Assembly (NCBI GenBank): GCA_905236545.1
Contig: CAJOQO010000343.1
Span: 1 to 11,075, forward strand
Direction of reading: 5' to 3'
DNA length: 11,075 nucleotides
From: an uncultured Lachnospiraceae bacterium
GTDB lineage: Bacteria; Bacillota; Clostridia; Lachnospirales; Lachnospiraceae
The notes under the pieces are model-generated. The model saw only the letters and a list, made by a program, of their open reading frames with translations. It did not search any database and was not told the origin of the DNA. The position numbers were made by a program, and so were the translations under genes. Below, in pieces: positions 1 through 6,968 of this stretch (within the stretch, counting starts at the first letter, position 1; each line of letters starts with the position of its first letter).

Positions 1-1
1 A

Positions 2-1438
2 TGGTGTGTTCTGCTCCTGTTCAGCTGCCTGTACTATCTTTCGGGCAATGCGCGGTATTTCCTGTTTATCCTCTATTCAATCTGCGTCACATGGGGATTT
101 GCCCTGTGGATCAGCCGTCTTCAGGAGAAGGAAGCATCCGCGAAAACGCTGCGGTGGGTTGTGGCGATCGGACTTGTATGCAATCTTGGGATGCTTGGAG
201 CGGTGAAGTATACAGGATTCTTCCTGGAGAATCTTAGCCGTCTGTTTTCTATGGAGATGTCCGGGCTTGAGATCCTTTTTCCGCTCGGCATCTCCTTCTA
301 TACTTTTCAGTCGTCCGGCTATCTTCTGGATGTTTACTGGAAGAAGGCTGAGGCGCAGAAGAATCCGTTCCGGTATGCGCTGTTTGTATCGTTTTTCCCG
401 CAGCTTCTGCAGGGACCGATCGGCAATTACGGCAGACTGATGCCGCAGCTGATCGAGCCGCATGCATTTGATTCGCAGAAGTTCTTCAGGGGCCTGGAGA
501 GGATTCTCTGGGGTTATGCGAAGAAGATTATCATCGCAGACTGGGCCGGTGTTTTTGCGGATGCGATCTGGGGTGATCTTGACCGTTTCGGCGGTCTGGG
601 CCTGATCGCGCTTCTGTTTTATGGGATTCAGCTGTACGCCGACTTCTCGGGTGCCATGGATGTGGTGATCGGGATTGCGTCGTTGTTCGGAATCACGCTG
701 GATGAAAACTTCCGAAGACCCTATCTGGCGGTTTCAATGGCGGATTTCTGGAAGCGCTGGCATATCACGTTGGGTGAATGGATGATGAACTATGTGTTTT
801 ATCCGCTCTCCCTCTCAGGTACAATGATGCGTTTTTCCAGGTGGTGCAGGAAACGATTCGGAAGGAAACAGGGCCGGGTTGTTCCGATCGCTCTGGCGGA
901 TCTGATCGTGTTTTTCCTGGTTGGAATCTGGCATGGAGCAAGCTGGAAATATGTGGTATACGGACTGTTGAACGGCGGCATCATAGCGTTCAGTGAACTG
1001 ATGGGCGGCACCTATAAAAATATTAAAGCTTCCCTGCATATCTCCGGACATGAAACGTGGTATCATATTTTTACCATTGTCCGTACATTTATCATTGTAA
1101 ATCTGAGGTGGTTTTTTGACCGCTCGGATACTTTGTCACAGGCATTTTATATGATCCGCCAGTCATTTACCCGGTTTGAGCCTGCCCTGCTTATGCAGAT
1201 ACCTGCCGGGAGCCTGGGGACGGAGTATGTACCCTGGGCGCTTCTGACGATCGTGACAGGATGTGTGGTTATGGTGAGTGTGGGAGTTCTTGAGGAGAGA
1301 GGAGTCGATGTCAGGCATACCATATCTGAGCGGCTGCCTGGACCGGTGGTTTTTCTGCTATGGATGCTATTGTTTGTAATGATCGGAATGTTTGGGTGCA
1401 AGGCTGCGCCAAGGGGGTTTATCTATGCGCAGTTTTAA
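2..1438 (+). CDS. MBOAT-family O-acyltransferase (DltB/AlgI-like), 5' partial
   Basis: A polytopic membrane O-acyltransferase that would move an acyl group from a cytoplasmic donor to an extracellular acceptor, in the manner of DltB or AlgI. The frame is open from base 2 with no stop, so the gene runs off the left edge; 478 residues are visible and the first few dozen are missing. The GTG at 161 lies inside the coding region and is not the start. Family hallmarks are the block YADFSGAMDVVIGIASLFGI, then DENFRRPYL, then FWKRWHITLGEW (His codon 761-763), then GIWHGASWKYVVYGLLNGG (His codon 932-934, the invariant MBOAT histidine). Hydrophobic helices occur throughout. The stop overlaps the start of the SGNH gene by 14 bp, which suggests translational coupling. 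The acyl group and acceptor cannot be read from the sequence; the neighbouring carrier protein suggests a thioester-bound donor. Confidence 0.93.
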   Translation, partial: WCVLLLFSCLYYLSGNARYFLFILYSICVTWGFALWISRLQEKEASAKTLRWVVAIGLVCNLGMLGAVKYTGFFLENLSRLFSMEMSGLEILFPLGISFYTFQSSGYLLDVYWKKAEAQKNPFRYALFVSFFPQLLQGPIGNYGRLMPQLIEPHAFDSQKFFRGLERILWGYAKKIIIADWAGVFADAIWGDLDRFGGLGLIALLFYGIQLYADFSGAMDVVIGIASLFGITLDENFRRPYLAVSMADFWKRWHITLGEWMMNYVFYPLSLSGTMMRFSRWCRKRFGRKQGRVVPIALADLIVFFLVGIWHGASWKYVVYGLLNGGIIAFSELMGGTYKNIKASLHISGHETWYHIFTIVRTFIIVNLRWFFDRSDTLSQAFYMIRQSFTRFEPALLMQIPAGSLGTEYVPWALLTIVTGCVVMVSVGVLEERGVDVRHTISERLPGPVVFLLWMLLFVMIGMFGCKAAPRGFIYAQF

Positions 1439-2387
1439 ATGGATCCGGCTTCCGGTGGCAATACTGATTACAGGGGTGATTCTCCTTCTTCTGGACTATG
1501 CACTGTATCCGTGCACATTTATCCGTAATGATATTCACGCCGTAACGACAGAGACATTTGACGATATCTATATGGGAACGTCTCACGGGAAGATCTGTAT
1601 CGACCCGGATGCTGCCGGTGAGATCTCGGGCAGGACAGGCCATAACCTGTGCGTGGGCGGGGAATACCCGCAGGATTGTATCCATCTTCTGGATCTGATC
1701 ATCGAGACAGGACATAAGCCGAAGAGGATCATCTACGAAATCTCTCCCGGTTACCTTGTGCGGGAGAAGGAGGAGGGGAATAACTACCTTCTGTTTTACC
1801 ATGAGTTTCCCATGAGCAGAGCAAAGCTGTCCTACTTTATGGATGCTGTGGCAAAATGCGATTTCAGGACTCTGTTTTTCCCCTGGTATGAGTATCCAAT
1901 ATCCTACGAGCTGGAAAAGCTGCCGCAGACAGTGCGTATGAAGTGGAACAAGGACTACAGTGCGGAGCAGTTTCGGACAGACGCCCAGGTATACTATTCG
2001 TCAGGCTTTATCGGAAGACATCCGGTGGATCCTTCCACGCTGACGATGGAAGGCCTGACTCCGTCTCCGGTATCCGGGATTGTTCCCGGGAATATGGAGA
2101 ACCTGAGGAAGCTGGCTCAAAGATGCAGGGAGGAAGAAATCGAGTTCTGCGCTGTCACAACGCCTGTCCCGATTCCAAACCTGCAGGCGTTTGCAAAGGA
2201 TTACAACGAGGTGTGGGCGTATCTGAAGGAGTTTTTCGAGAAAGAGCAGATTCCCTGGCTGAATTTCAACGACCAGGAGCATTTTGCCCTGTTTACTCAT
2301 GATATTACAGCCTTTACCGATATGGACGGTCATATGAATGAAGATGCCGCGAGAGCATTTTCCAGAGTACTGGCAGGCCAACTGTAG
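1425..2387 (+). CDS. Membrane-anchored SGNH-hydrolase-like protein (DltD/AlgJ-type partner)
   Basis: A 320-residue protein with one N-terminal membrane anchor (about residues 8-28) and an extracytoplasmic domain, a likely partner of the upstream MBOAT in the final acyl-transfer step. SGNH-like marks are the early GTSHG with candidate nucleophile Ser53, NLCVGGEYPQD (residues 74-84), and the C-terminal DMDGHMNEDAARAFS, where His303 with Asp299 or Asp301 would complete the catalytic site. The ATG at 1425 is chosen because AAGGGGG at 1411-1417 sits 7 nt upstream; an in-frame TTG at 1392 would add 11 unconvincing residues. It overlaps the MBOAT stop and precedes the carrier protein by 64 bp, so the three are probably one transcript. 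Sequence similarity to true DltD is not obvious by eye. The role rests on motif positions and on the recurring MBOAT-SGNH pairing, and it may be structural rather than catalytic. Confidence 0.75.
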   Translation: MRSFKWIRLPVAILITGVILLLLDYALYPCTFIRNDIHAVTTETFDDIYMGTSHGKICIDPDAAGEISGRTGHNLCVGGEYPQDCIHLLDLIIETGHKPKRIIYEISPGYLVREKEEGNNYLLFYHEFPMSRAKLSYFMDAVAKCDFRTLFFPWYEYPISYELEKLPQTVRMKWNKDYSAEQFRTDAQVYYSSGFIGRHPVDPSTLTMEGLTPSPVSGIVPGNMENLRKLAQRCREEEIEFCAVTTPVPIPNLQAFAKDYNEVWAYLKEFFEKEQIPWLNFNDQEHFALFTHDITAFTDMDGHMNEDAARAFSRVLAGQL

Positions 2388-2451
2388 GGAAGCTACTGTT
2401 TATGAAATACTGAAGTACAATATGCAGCTGGTCTTAAGAAAGGAGAAAAAG

Positions 2452-2679
2452 ATGGACGCATTACTTGAAATACTGGAGGAGATCAGACCGGATCTTGATT
2501 TTTCCGCAGAGAAAAATCTGATGGGCGATAAGATCCTTTCCTCACTGGATGTTCTGGAGATTGTTTCCGAGATCAGCGAGGAGTTTGGGATCAGACTGTC
2601 AGCCGGTGAGATCCGGCCGGAGAATTTCAATTCTGCTGAGGCAATGTGGGATATGATTACGAGGCTTCAGGGAAAATGA
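2452..2679 (+). CDS. Acyl carrier protein (DltC-like)
   Basis: A 75-residue acidic carrier protein, the typical ACP/DltC length. The phosphopantetheine site is at DKILSSLDVLEIVSEI; Ser31, followed by Leu-Asp, is the expected attachment residue, although the common Asp before it is here a Ser. The rest follows the four-helix ACP pattern. The ATG at 2452 is supported by AAGAAAGGAG ending about 6 nt upstream; an in-frame ATG at 2338 lies inside the SGNH gene and is rejected. It sits third in the cassette after the MBOAT and SGNH genes, so it probably carries the activated acyl or aminoacyl group in the cytoplasm for transfer by the MBOAT. It needs a phosphopantetheinyl transferase and a loading ligase, neither of which is in this window. 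A housekeeping fatty-acid ACP is less likely because no fab gene is near. Confidence 0.9.
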   Translation: MDALLEILEEIRPDLDFSAEKNLMGDKILSSLDVLEIVSEISEEFGIRLSAGEIRPENFNSAEAMWDMITRLQGK

Positions 2680-2709
2680 TGGAAAATCAGTTGTGAATAC
2701 CCCGCTGTG

Positions 2710-2723
2710 TAAAAGCGCTTTGG
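2710..2723. promoter_or_regulatory. Candidate cre (CcpA) site
   Basis: The palindrome AAAGCGCTTT (2712-2721) lies in the 79-bp gap between the ACP and transglutaminase genes. The 14-mer TAAAAGCGCTTTGG matches the ideal Firmicute cre TGAAAGCGCTTTCA at 11 of 14 positions, including the central CG; mismatches are confined to the ends. This could place the downstream gene under carbon catabolite control. No clear -35/-10 pair was recognised around it, so the call rests on the motif alone. Confidence 0.3.
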
Positions 2724-2758
2724 TGAGATCATCATAAGCATAGCTGAAATGGAGGAGA

Positions 2759-3598
2759 ATGAATCAGATTGTGAAGAGTCAGATGAGAAGGAATCCCCGG
2801 CGTTTATTGGTGCTGACAGTTTTTTTGCTTCTTGCCTGCGGGATGAGTGCACGTGCCGAAAATGGGAAGGGATGGGTAAAAAAGAAAAATCAGGTATATT
2901 ATTATGAAAATAGAAAGCCAGTGACCGGTCTTAAGAGAATTGGCAGACACGATTACTATTTTGATTCGAAGGGAGTACAGGGAACCAGCTGGAGGAAGAT
3001 CGGGAATGATTATTATTATTTCCGGTGTGAAGAGAAGGCGGAAGGTTACCTGGTGAAGAATACAGACAGGAATGGTATAAAGCTTGGCAAAGACGGGAAA
3101 GCCATTCTGTCATCGGACCGAGCGAAGAAAAAAGCGGACTTAATGGCCCGTGTTTCAGTTTATCTGGATAAGATTATAGCGAAGCAGAAAGCTGTCCTTG
3201 CGGATAAGCGGATCAAACTCAGGGTGTGTTATGATTATCTCAGAAAAAACTATCCTTACCGTTATGTATCTCATTTCATGAAGAAAGATCGGGACTTTGA
3301 TCTGAAAAGTGTGGAGGTTATTCTGGATTGCGGATATGCAGACTGTCATCCTTATGCTTTCACATTTGCATATCTTTCAAATGCGCTTGGTTTTTCAGAT
3401 ATTACGGTGTATTCCTGGTTCTCCAAAAAATGGCAGACAGGACACAGCTGGGTCAGGATCGGCAACAGGGTATATGATGTCAGCCTTGGCAGGCATAATA
3501 GGAAGAGCTATGAACTGTTCGGTATGGGCTGGAGCAGGTATTGCAGGAAGTATAGTTATTATAAGATTAAAGCGGAAAGGCATCTCGATAAGCTGTGA
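2759..3598 (+). CDS. Secreted transglutaminase-like protein with cell-wall-binding repeats
   Basis: A 279-residue exported protein. Residues 1-33 form a signal sequence (Arg-rich start, LLVLTVFLLLACGMSARA), probably cut after ARA; the Cys in LLAC is a weak lipobox. Residues about 38-88 contain aromatic/Gly repeats of the choline/glucan-binding type (GWVKKKNQVYYYENRKPVTG, then HDYYFDSKG, then GNDYYYF), suggesting attachment to wall polymers. The C-terminal part resembles a transglutaminase/cysteine-protease fold, with DCHPYAFTFAYLSNALG (Cys196), GHSWVRIGNRVYDVS (His229 and Asp240) as the likely triad. It may cross-link or cleave wall-associated peptides; the substrate is unknown. GGAGGAG at 2751-2757 is unusually close to the ATG at 2759, so GTG 2771 or ATG 2783 are alternative starts; both keep the signal core. 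The DNA is visibly AT-richer than its neighbours, hinting at separate acquisition. The stop overlaps the next start (GTGA). Confidence 0.85.
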   Translation: MNQIVKSQMRRNPRRLLVLTVFLLLACGMSARAENGKGWVKKKNQVYYYENRKPVTGLKRIGRHDYYFDSKGVQGTSWRKIGNDYYYFRCEEKAEGYLVKNTDRNGIKLGKDGKAILSSDRAKKKADLMARVSVYLDKIIAKQKAVLADKRIKLRVCYDYLRKNYPYRYVSHFMKKDRDFDLKSVEVILDCGYADCHPYAFTFAYLSNALGFSDITVYSWFSKKWQTGHSWVRIGNRVYDVSLGRHNRKSYELFGMGWSRYCRKYSYYKIKAERHLDKL

Positions 3599-5553
3599 GT
3601 AGTGGATTGTCTTTGTTTTTACGGTTTTTGTGCGTTTTGTATTTTGATTTCGCCTCGATCTGGGCGATCGTGCTCAGAGGGTTGTATATCCTGGGCGCGT
3701 GGCTTCTTTTTTCCAAATTCGGCGTGAACCGGAAACTGGCGCTGGTGCCCTGGGTTCGTGAGTACCAGCTGGGAGTCTGCGCGAAGAAGGAGACGGAGGG
3801 AAGGGTATTCTGTATCCTAAGCGTCGTCATCACTGCGCTGAGTGTTACAGGCCTTTTTCTCACGGAATTCAGTGAGCTGGAGAATCCGATCATACAAACA
3901 CTGATTCCGCTGATCGCGGTTCTTCTTGCGAGCGTATTCCTGATGTACTTCATCTATAACATACGGATCTTTTCCGGCCTGATCCGGCAGCTCGGGCTCA
4001 GAAAACGCTGGTGGCTGGTGCCATGTATCTTCAACGGCGTGCGGTGTATTCCGATGCTGATCTGGGGCCTGAGCAGCCGCTATCAGCCGATTCAGAAGGG
4101 GATGCCGCCTGCAGCCGGGGAGATTACCCGGCCGGCCGGCGAAGGTCTGAAGCTGCATCCAAAGGGATATCTGAGACAGATCGGCAGCCATCTGCTTCGC
4201 TTTATCATCATGTTTGTGAAACAGAGAGACTGGATGATGGTGCCGATGGCGGTGATCATGTCCGGTATGCTCGGAATCGCCGTAAGGAACGGATTCCGCT
4301 CTACCATGGAGATGACGCTGATGGGAGCCTACGGGATGACCGTCGTATGCATCTGGGTCGGCTGTTTCAATTCGATCACGTCGATCTGCAGGGAGAGGGA
4401 GCTTGTCAGGCGGGAGTTCCGTCTTGGCCTTCGTATGTCTTCCTACCTGATCGCGGGTCTGCTGTATCAGGGCCTGCTGTGCCTGTTTCAGACGTTCGTG
4501 ATCCTGCTGGTCACGTATCAGGTCGGAGTTGATTATTCCGGGGCGGGTCTCTTTACGCCCTGGTTTATCGTAGACTTTGGCATCACGATCTTCCTGGTCA
4601 CGTACGCGGCGGACATGATGTCGCTGTGTATCTCCGCGCTGGTCCATACCCCGACGACTTCACTGAGGATCCTGCCGTTCGTGCTGATCTTCCAGCTGAT
4701 CTTCTCCGAAGGACTGATCCCGTTTCCCGAGTCGGTGAAGCCGATCACGGTGCTGTCCATCTCGAGTCCGTCTCTGACGGCCATGCGCGCACAGACAGAT
4801 ATCAATTCCCGCGAGTTTTCCATGGTAACAACCGTACTCGATATGATGGATGACACGCAGATAGAACAGTCCATCAGCCTGGGGCAGGTGCTTGACATGC
4901 TGTCTGACCAGGACAATCCTTCGATCGTCGCCCTGCGCAAGATGAAGGTCGGAAAGGTAATGACGCTCAGGGAGGTTCTGGATACTCTGCTTAACGACCC
5001 CAAGCTTGATATCGTCCGGGATCAGGAGGTGTTCAGCCTGCTTACCGTCGGCGACATCCTGCATGCGATCCGGGAAGCGGGGCTTCTGGAGAAACAGATG
5101 GATATCAAGATCGGCGTCGAACTGACTGTCGGAGACATTCTGGACTACATTATCTCCAACAAGAAGGTGCAGGAGTTCCGGGACAAGACCCTGAAAATAG
5201 ACACAACGATGGGAGCGATCCTGGATGTAGTCGGAAAAGAGAAGGTGCAGGGGCTGCTTCAGGAAAAAGCGATCGGTCTCAATTACAATCCGGAGTATGC
5301 CTGTACCCGGGAAAATGTGCTCACCAGCTGGCTGAATATCCTGATCTTTATCCTTGTCTTTCCGGTTGCTGCACTCATCGCGCTTCAGTTCATCGACACG
5401 GATAAAAAATCTTCCGGGAAGGGAAGACGGAAACGGAAGAAGGAGGAGCTACTTCCTGTCAACGAGGATGGAGAGCAGGACAAAGATGATCAGGAGAAAC
5501 TGGTAGAACAGGAACGGAATGATGGAGACACTGGTGATGCGGGCAAGGGATGA
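3595..5553 (+). CDS. ABC-2/ABCG-like permease with repeat-containing extracellular loop
   Basis: A 652-residue membrane protein. Approximate helices are at residues 22-41, 72-90, 100-121, 143-158, 214-230, 245-262, 286-308, 323-345, 357-372 and 577-599. The part around CREREL and RREFRLGLRMSSYLIAGLLYQ (266-292) resembles the coupling-helix region of ABC-2/ABCG exporters, and the large segment between the last two helices fits the external loop of that class. The N-terminal RGLYILGAWLLF and LVPWVREYQL resemble small integral-membrane modules. No ATP-binding subunit is encoded in this window. The GTG start at 3595 overlaps the preceding stop and has only a distant Shine-Dalgarno (3574-3580). 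The first 15 codons are T-rich and unconvincing, so the native start may be lost or lie nearer 3637. The charged tail after residue 603 is read from DNA that also carries the antisense antiporter's terminator and 3' end. The substrate is unknown. Confidence 0.8.
   Translation: MSSGLSLFLRFLCVLYFDFASIWAIVLRGLYILGAWLLFSKFGVNRKLALVPWVREYQLGVCAKKETEGRVFCILSVVITALSVTGLFLTEFSELENPIIQTLIPLIAVLLASVFLMYFIYNIRIFSGLIRQLGLRKRWWLVPCIFNGVRCIPMLIWGLSSRYQPIQKGMPPAAGEITRPAGEGLKLHPKGYLRQIGSHLLRFIIMFVKQRDWMMVPMAVIMSGMLGIAVRNGFRSTMEMTLMGAYGMTVVCIWVGCFNSITSICRERELVRREFRLGLRMSSYLIAGLLYQGLLCLFQTFVILLVTYQVGVDYSGAGLFTPWFIVDFGITIFLVTYAADMMSLCISALVHTPTTSLRILPFVLIFQLIFSEGLIPFPESVKPITVLSISSPSLTAMRAQTDINSREFSMVTTVLDMMDDTQIEQSISLGQVLDMLSDQDNPSIVALRKMKVGKVMTLREVLDTLLNDPKLDIVRDQEVFSLLTVGDILHAIREAGLLEKQMDIKIGVELTVGDILDYIISNKKVQEFRDKTLKIDTTMGAILDVVGKEKVQGLLQEKAIGLNYNPEYACTRENVLTSWLNILIFILVFPVAALIALQFIDTDKKSSGKGRRKRKKEELLPVNEDGEQDKDDQEKLVEQERNDGDTGDAGKG
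4876..5286 (+). repeat. 27-residue tandem repeat in the permease loop
   Basis: The protein loop repeats a T-[VML]-x-x-[VI]-L-[DH] motif: SLGQVLDML (residue 428), TLREVLDTL (457), TVGDILHAI (484), TVGDILDYI (511) and TMGAILDVV (538). Spacing is 29, then exactly 27, 27 and 27 residues, equal to 81 bp. A degenerate MVTTVLDMM at residue 410 may be another copy. Each unit looks like a short helix followed by a charged linker. The DNA copies are diverged, so this is an old protein-level repeat and not a recent DNA duplication. Confidence 0.8.
5404..5427 (-). terminator. Rho-independent terminator of the antiporter gene, inside the permease frame
   Basis: On the minus strand, TCTTCC pairs with GGAAGA around a 6-nt loop (plus coordinates 5410-5427), followed directly by six T (5404-5409). 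It lies 21 nt past the antiporter stop. The 6-bp stem is short and only half GC, so strength is uncertain. It sits entirely within the plus-strand permease coding frame. Confidence 0.5.
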
Positions 5554-6750
5554 CGCAACCAGCAGCTGTGCTCCATAGGGGATCAGCCCCTGAAAGATAC
5601 AGGAGGTCGTGTCCAGCAGGGATGCGGCCTCTTTTGGCGCCACATCGTATTCCATGCTGATCTCTTTCGCGATCGGCGCGGCGATGACGATCGCGACGGT
5701 GTTGTTGGCTGTCGCGATATCCATCAGGGCGGTCAGGAAAAAGATGCCGAGCTTTCCGCCTTTTCTGGATCTGGCTCTCTTTCTGATAAAGGCAAGAATC
5801 GCCTCGAACCCGCCGTATTCGCGGATGAGCGCAGAGACTGAGGAGACAAGGATCGTAACGATCATCGTTTCGAACATGCCGGACGTTCCCTCCCCCATGG
5901 CTTCGAACCCGGTGGAAAAGGTGATGGTTCCGGCAGAACCGCCGATCAGGAAAAACAGCAGGATGCCGATTCCGAGCACCAGGAAAACATTGATGCCGCA
6001 CAGTGCCAGAACCATCACGATGAAGTACGGAATCGCGAGCCAGATATTGAAATGGAAGGTACCGATGGACGCGCCCTCGTGCTGGAAGGAGTACACGGTC
6101 AGAATAACCGTGCAGATTACGGCGGCCGGGAGAACGATAGGGATGTTTGCCCGGAATTTGTCCCGCATCTCAACGCCCTGCGTTTTGGTTGCGGCGATCG
6201 TGGTATCCGAGATGACGGAGAGATTGTCTCCGAACATCGAGCCTCCGACCACCGTGGCGACGATAAAGGGCAGGGAGTAGCCGGTACTCCTTGCAATCGC
6301 GATGCCGATCGGGACAAGGACTGTGATCGTTCCCACGCTGGTTCCCATCGCTATGGAGATCAGGCACGCGATGATGAACAGACCGGGAACGGCCATTTTG
6401 CCCGGAAGGATGCTGAGAAGGAGGTTTGCGGTGCTCTCCGCTCCGCCGGCGGCGCCTGCCAGCCCGCTGAACGCGCCTGCCATCAGGAAGATGAAGAGCA
6501 TGATGACGATGTTGTCATCGCCGATCCCCTGCGCACAGATATGGATCTTCTCGTCGAAGGAGAGGGACTTGTTCTGCCAGAAGGCGATGATGAGCGCCAG
6601 CCCGAAGGCGACGACGACAGAGATTACATAGAACCCCATCTGTCCTGTGGTTGGATGGATATATTCAAAATAGATTCCGCTTCCCAGATAGATGACAAGG
6701 AATACGAGGATCGGCAGGAGTGCTTTTGGGTTTGGCGTCTTTTTCTCCAC
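5449..6750 (-). CDS. NhaC-superfamily Na+/H+ (or malate/lactate) antiporter
   Basis: A 433-residue polytopic antiporter, close to the usual NhaC length. Marker segments are GTSVGTITVLVPIG (136-149), GGSMFGDNLSVISDTTIAAT (169-188), the TANNTVAIV segment near 347-355, and LDTTSCIFQGLIPYGAQLL (379-397). It would exchange Na+ for H+ or for an organic acid across the cytoplasmic membrane. The GTG at 6750 is chosen because AAAGGAG (plus 6760-6766) stands 8 nt upstream and the hydrophobic core begins soon after; the frame stays open to 6891 but that extension is polar and unlike the family. It lies 218 bp downstream of a malic enzyme on the same strand, recalling the Bacillus mleA-mleN pair, so malate uptake with lactate or Na+ exchange is a reasonable alternative to simple Na+/H+ exchange. 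Its last 35 codons overlap the permease gene in antisense. Confidence 0.9.
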   Translation of the reverse strand: MEKKTPNPKALLPILVFLVIYLGSGIYFEYIHPTTGQMGFYVISVVVAFGLALIIAFWQNKSLSFDEKIHICAQGIGDDNIVIMLFIFLMAGAFSGLAGAAGGAESTANLLLSILPGKMAVPGLFIIACLISIAMGTSVGTITVLVPIGIAIARSTGYSLPFIVATVVGGSMFGDNLSVISDTTIAATKTQGVEMRDKFRANIPIVLPAAVICTVILTVYSFQHEGASIGTFHFNIWLAIPYFIVMVLALCGINVFLVLGIGILLFFLIGGSAGTITFSTGFEAMGEGTSGMFETMIVTILVSSVSALIREYGGFEAILAFIRKRARSRKGGKLGIFFLTALMDIATANNTVAIVIAAPIAKEISMEYDVAPKEAASLLDTTSCIFQGLIPYGAQLLVASSLARITSVSIIPFLFYQFLLIIFVLLSILVDRK

Positions 6751-6968
6751 AGGGTATTCTCCTTTGTTTTCCGGCTCCCCGCAGTGCCGGGATCGTACAT
6801 CGAATAATAATGAACTGGCACATTCCCTTGTCTGATTGCCCTTACGCTGCGTTATCGCCGGTCGTCGATGCCCGCAGGCGAAGGAGATCATTCTCTGCCC
6901 GGTGACGGGTTACGCTCACTGTCTGCGTACAGCCTGCGGGGGCAGAGCAGTTCGGGAAACGATGATTT
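6751..6968 (-). promoter_or_regulatory. Structured leader upstream of the antiporter (candidate cis-regulatory RNA)
   Basis: A 218-nt gap without a convincing gene. In minus-strand order, CTCTGCCC (6947-6940) can pair with GGGCAGAG (6900-6893), and CCCGCAGGC (6940-6932) can pair with GCCTGCGGG (6879-6871). This a-b-a'-b' order means either a pseudoknot or two mutually exclusive hairpins. Further stems are TACGC/GCGTA (6929-6925 with 6915-6911), GAGA/TCTC (6895-6884) and a CCGGC/GCCGG hairpin (6790-6771) just before the Shine-Dalgarno. No T-run terminator was found, so control, if any, would be translational or by RNA stability. It matches no riboswitch consensus I could recall. It may equally be an intergenic palindromic repeat. 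Confidence 0.4.

Noticed and set aside
2759..2842. Lipoprotein signal (LLAC, Cys27) in the transglutaminase-like protein
   Set aside because: Leu is unusual before Ala-Cys in a lipobox, and a normal signal-peptidase site (ARA) follows. It is kept only as a weak alternative.
3817..4647. 276-codon minus-strand open frame opposite the permease
   Set aside because: Its composition is His/Arg/Asp/Gln-rich without domains or a ribosome site, a shadow of the GC-biased third positions of the permease gene.
5609..6807. Plus-strand open frames (223 and 251 codons) opposite the antiporter
   Set aside because: They are antisense to a clearly real NhaC-family gene, with low-complexity composition and no ribosome sites.
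6751..6891. N-terminal 47-residue extension of the antiporter frame up to an ATG at 6891
   Set aside because: The extension is polar and Arg/Cys-rich with no family resemblance. A well-spaced AAAGGAG precedes the GTG at 6750, and the DNA is better explained as a leader with inverted repeats.
6751..6968. Known riboswitch classes (lysine, c-di-AMP, TPP, fluoride, THF)
   Set aside because: None of the conserved loops that I know for these classes could be found in the leader.
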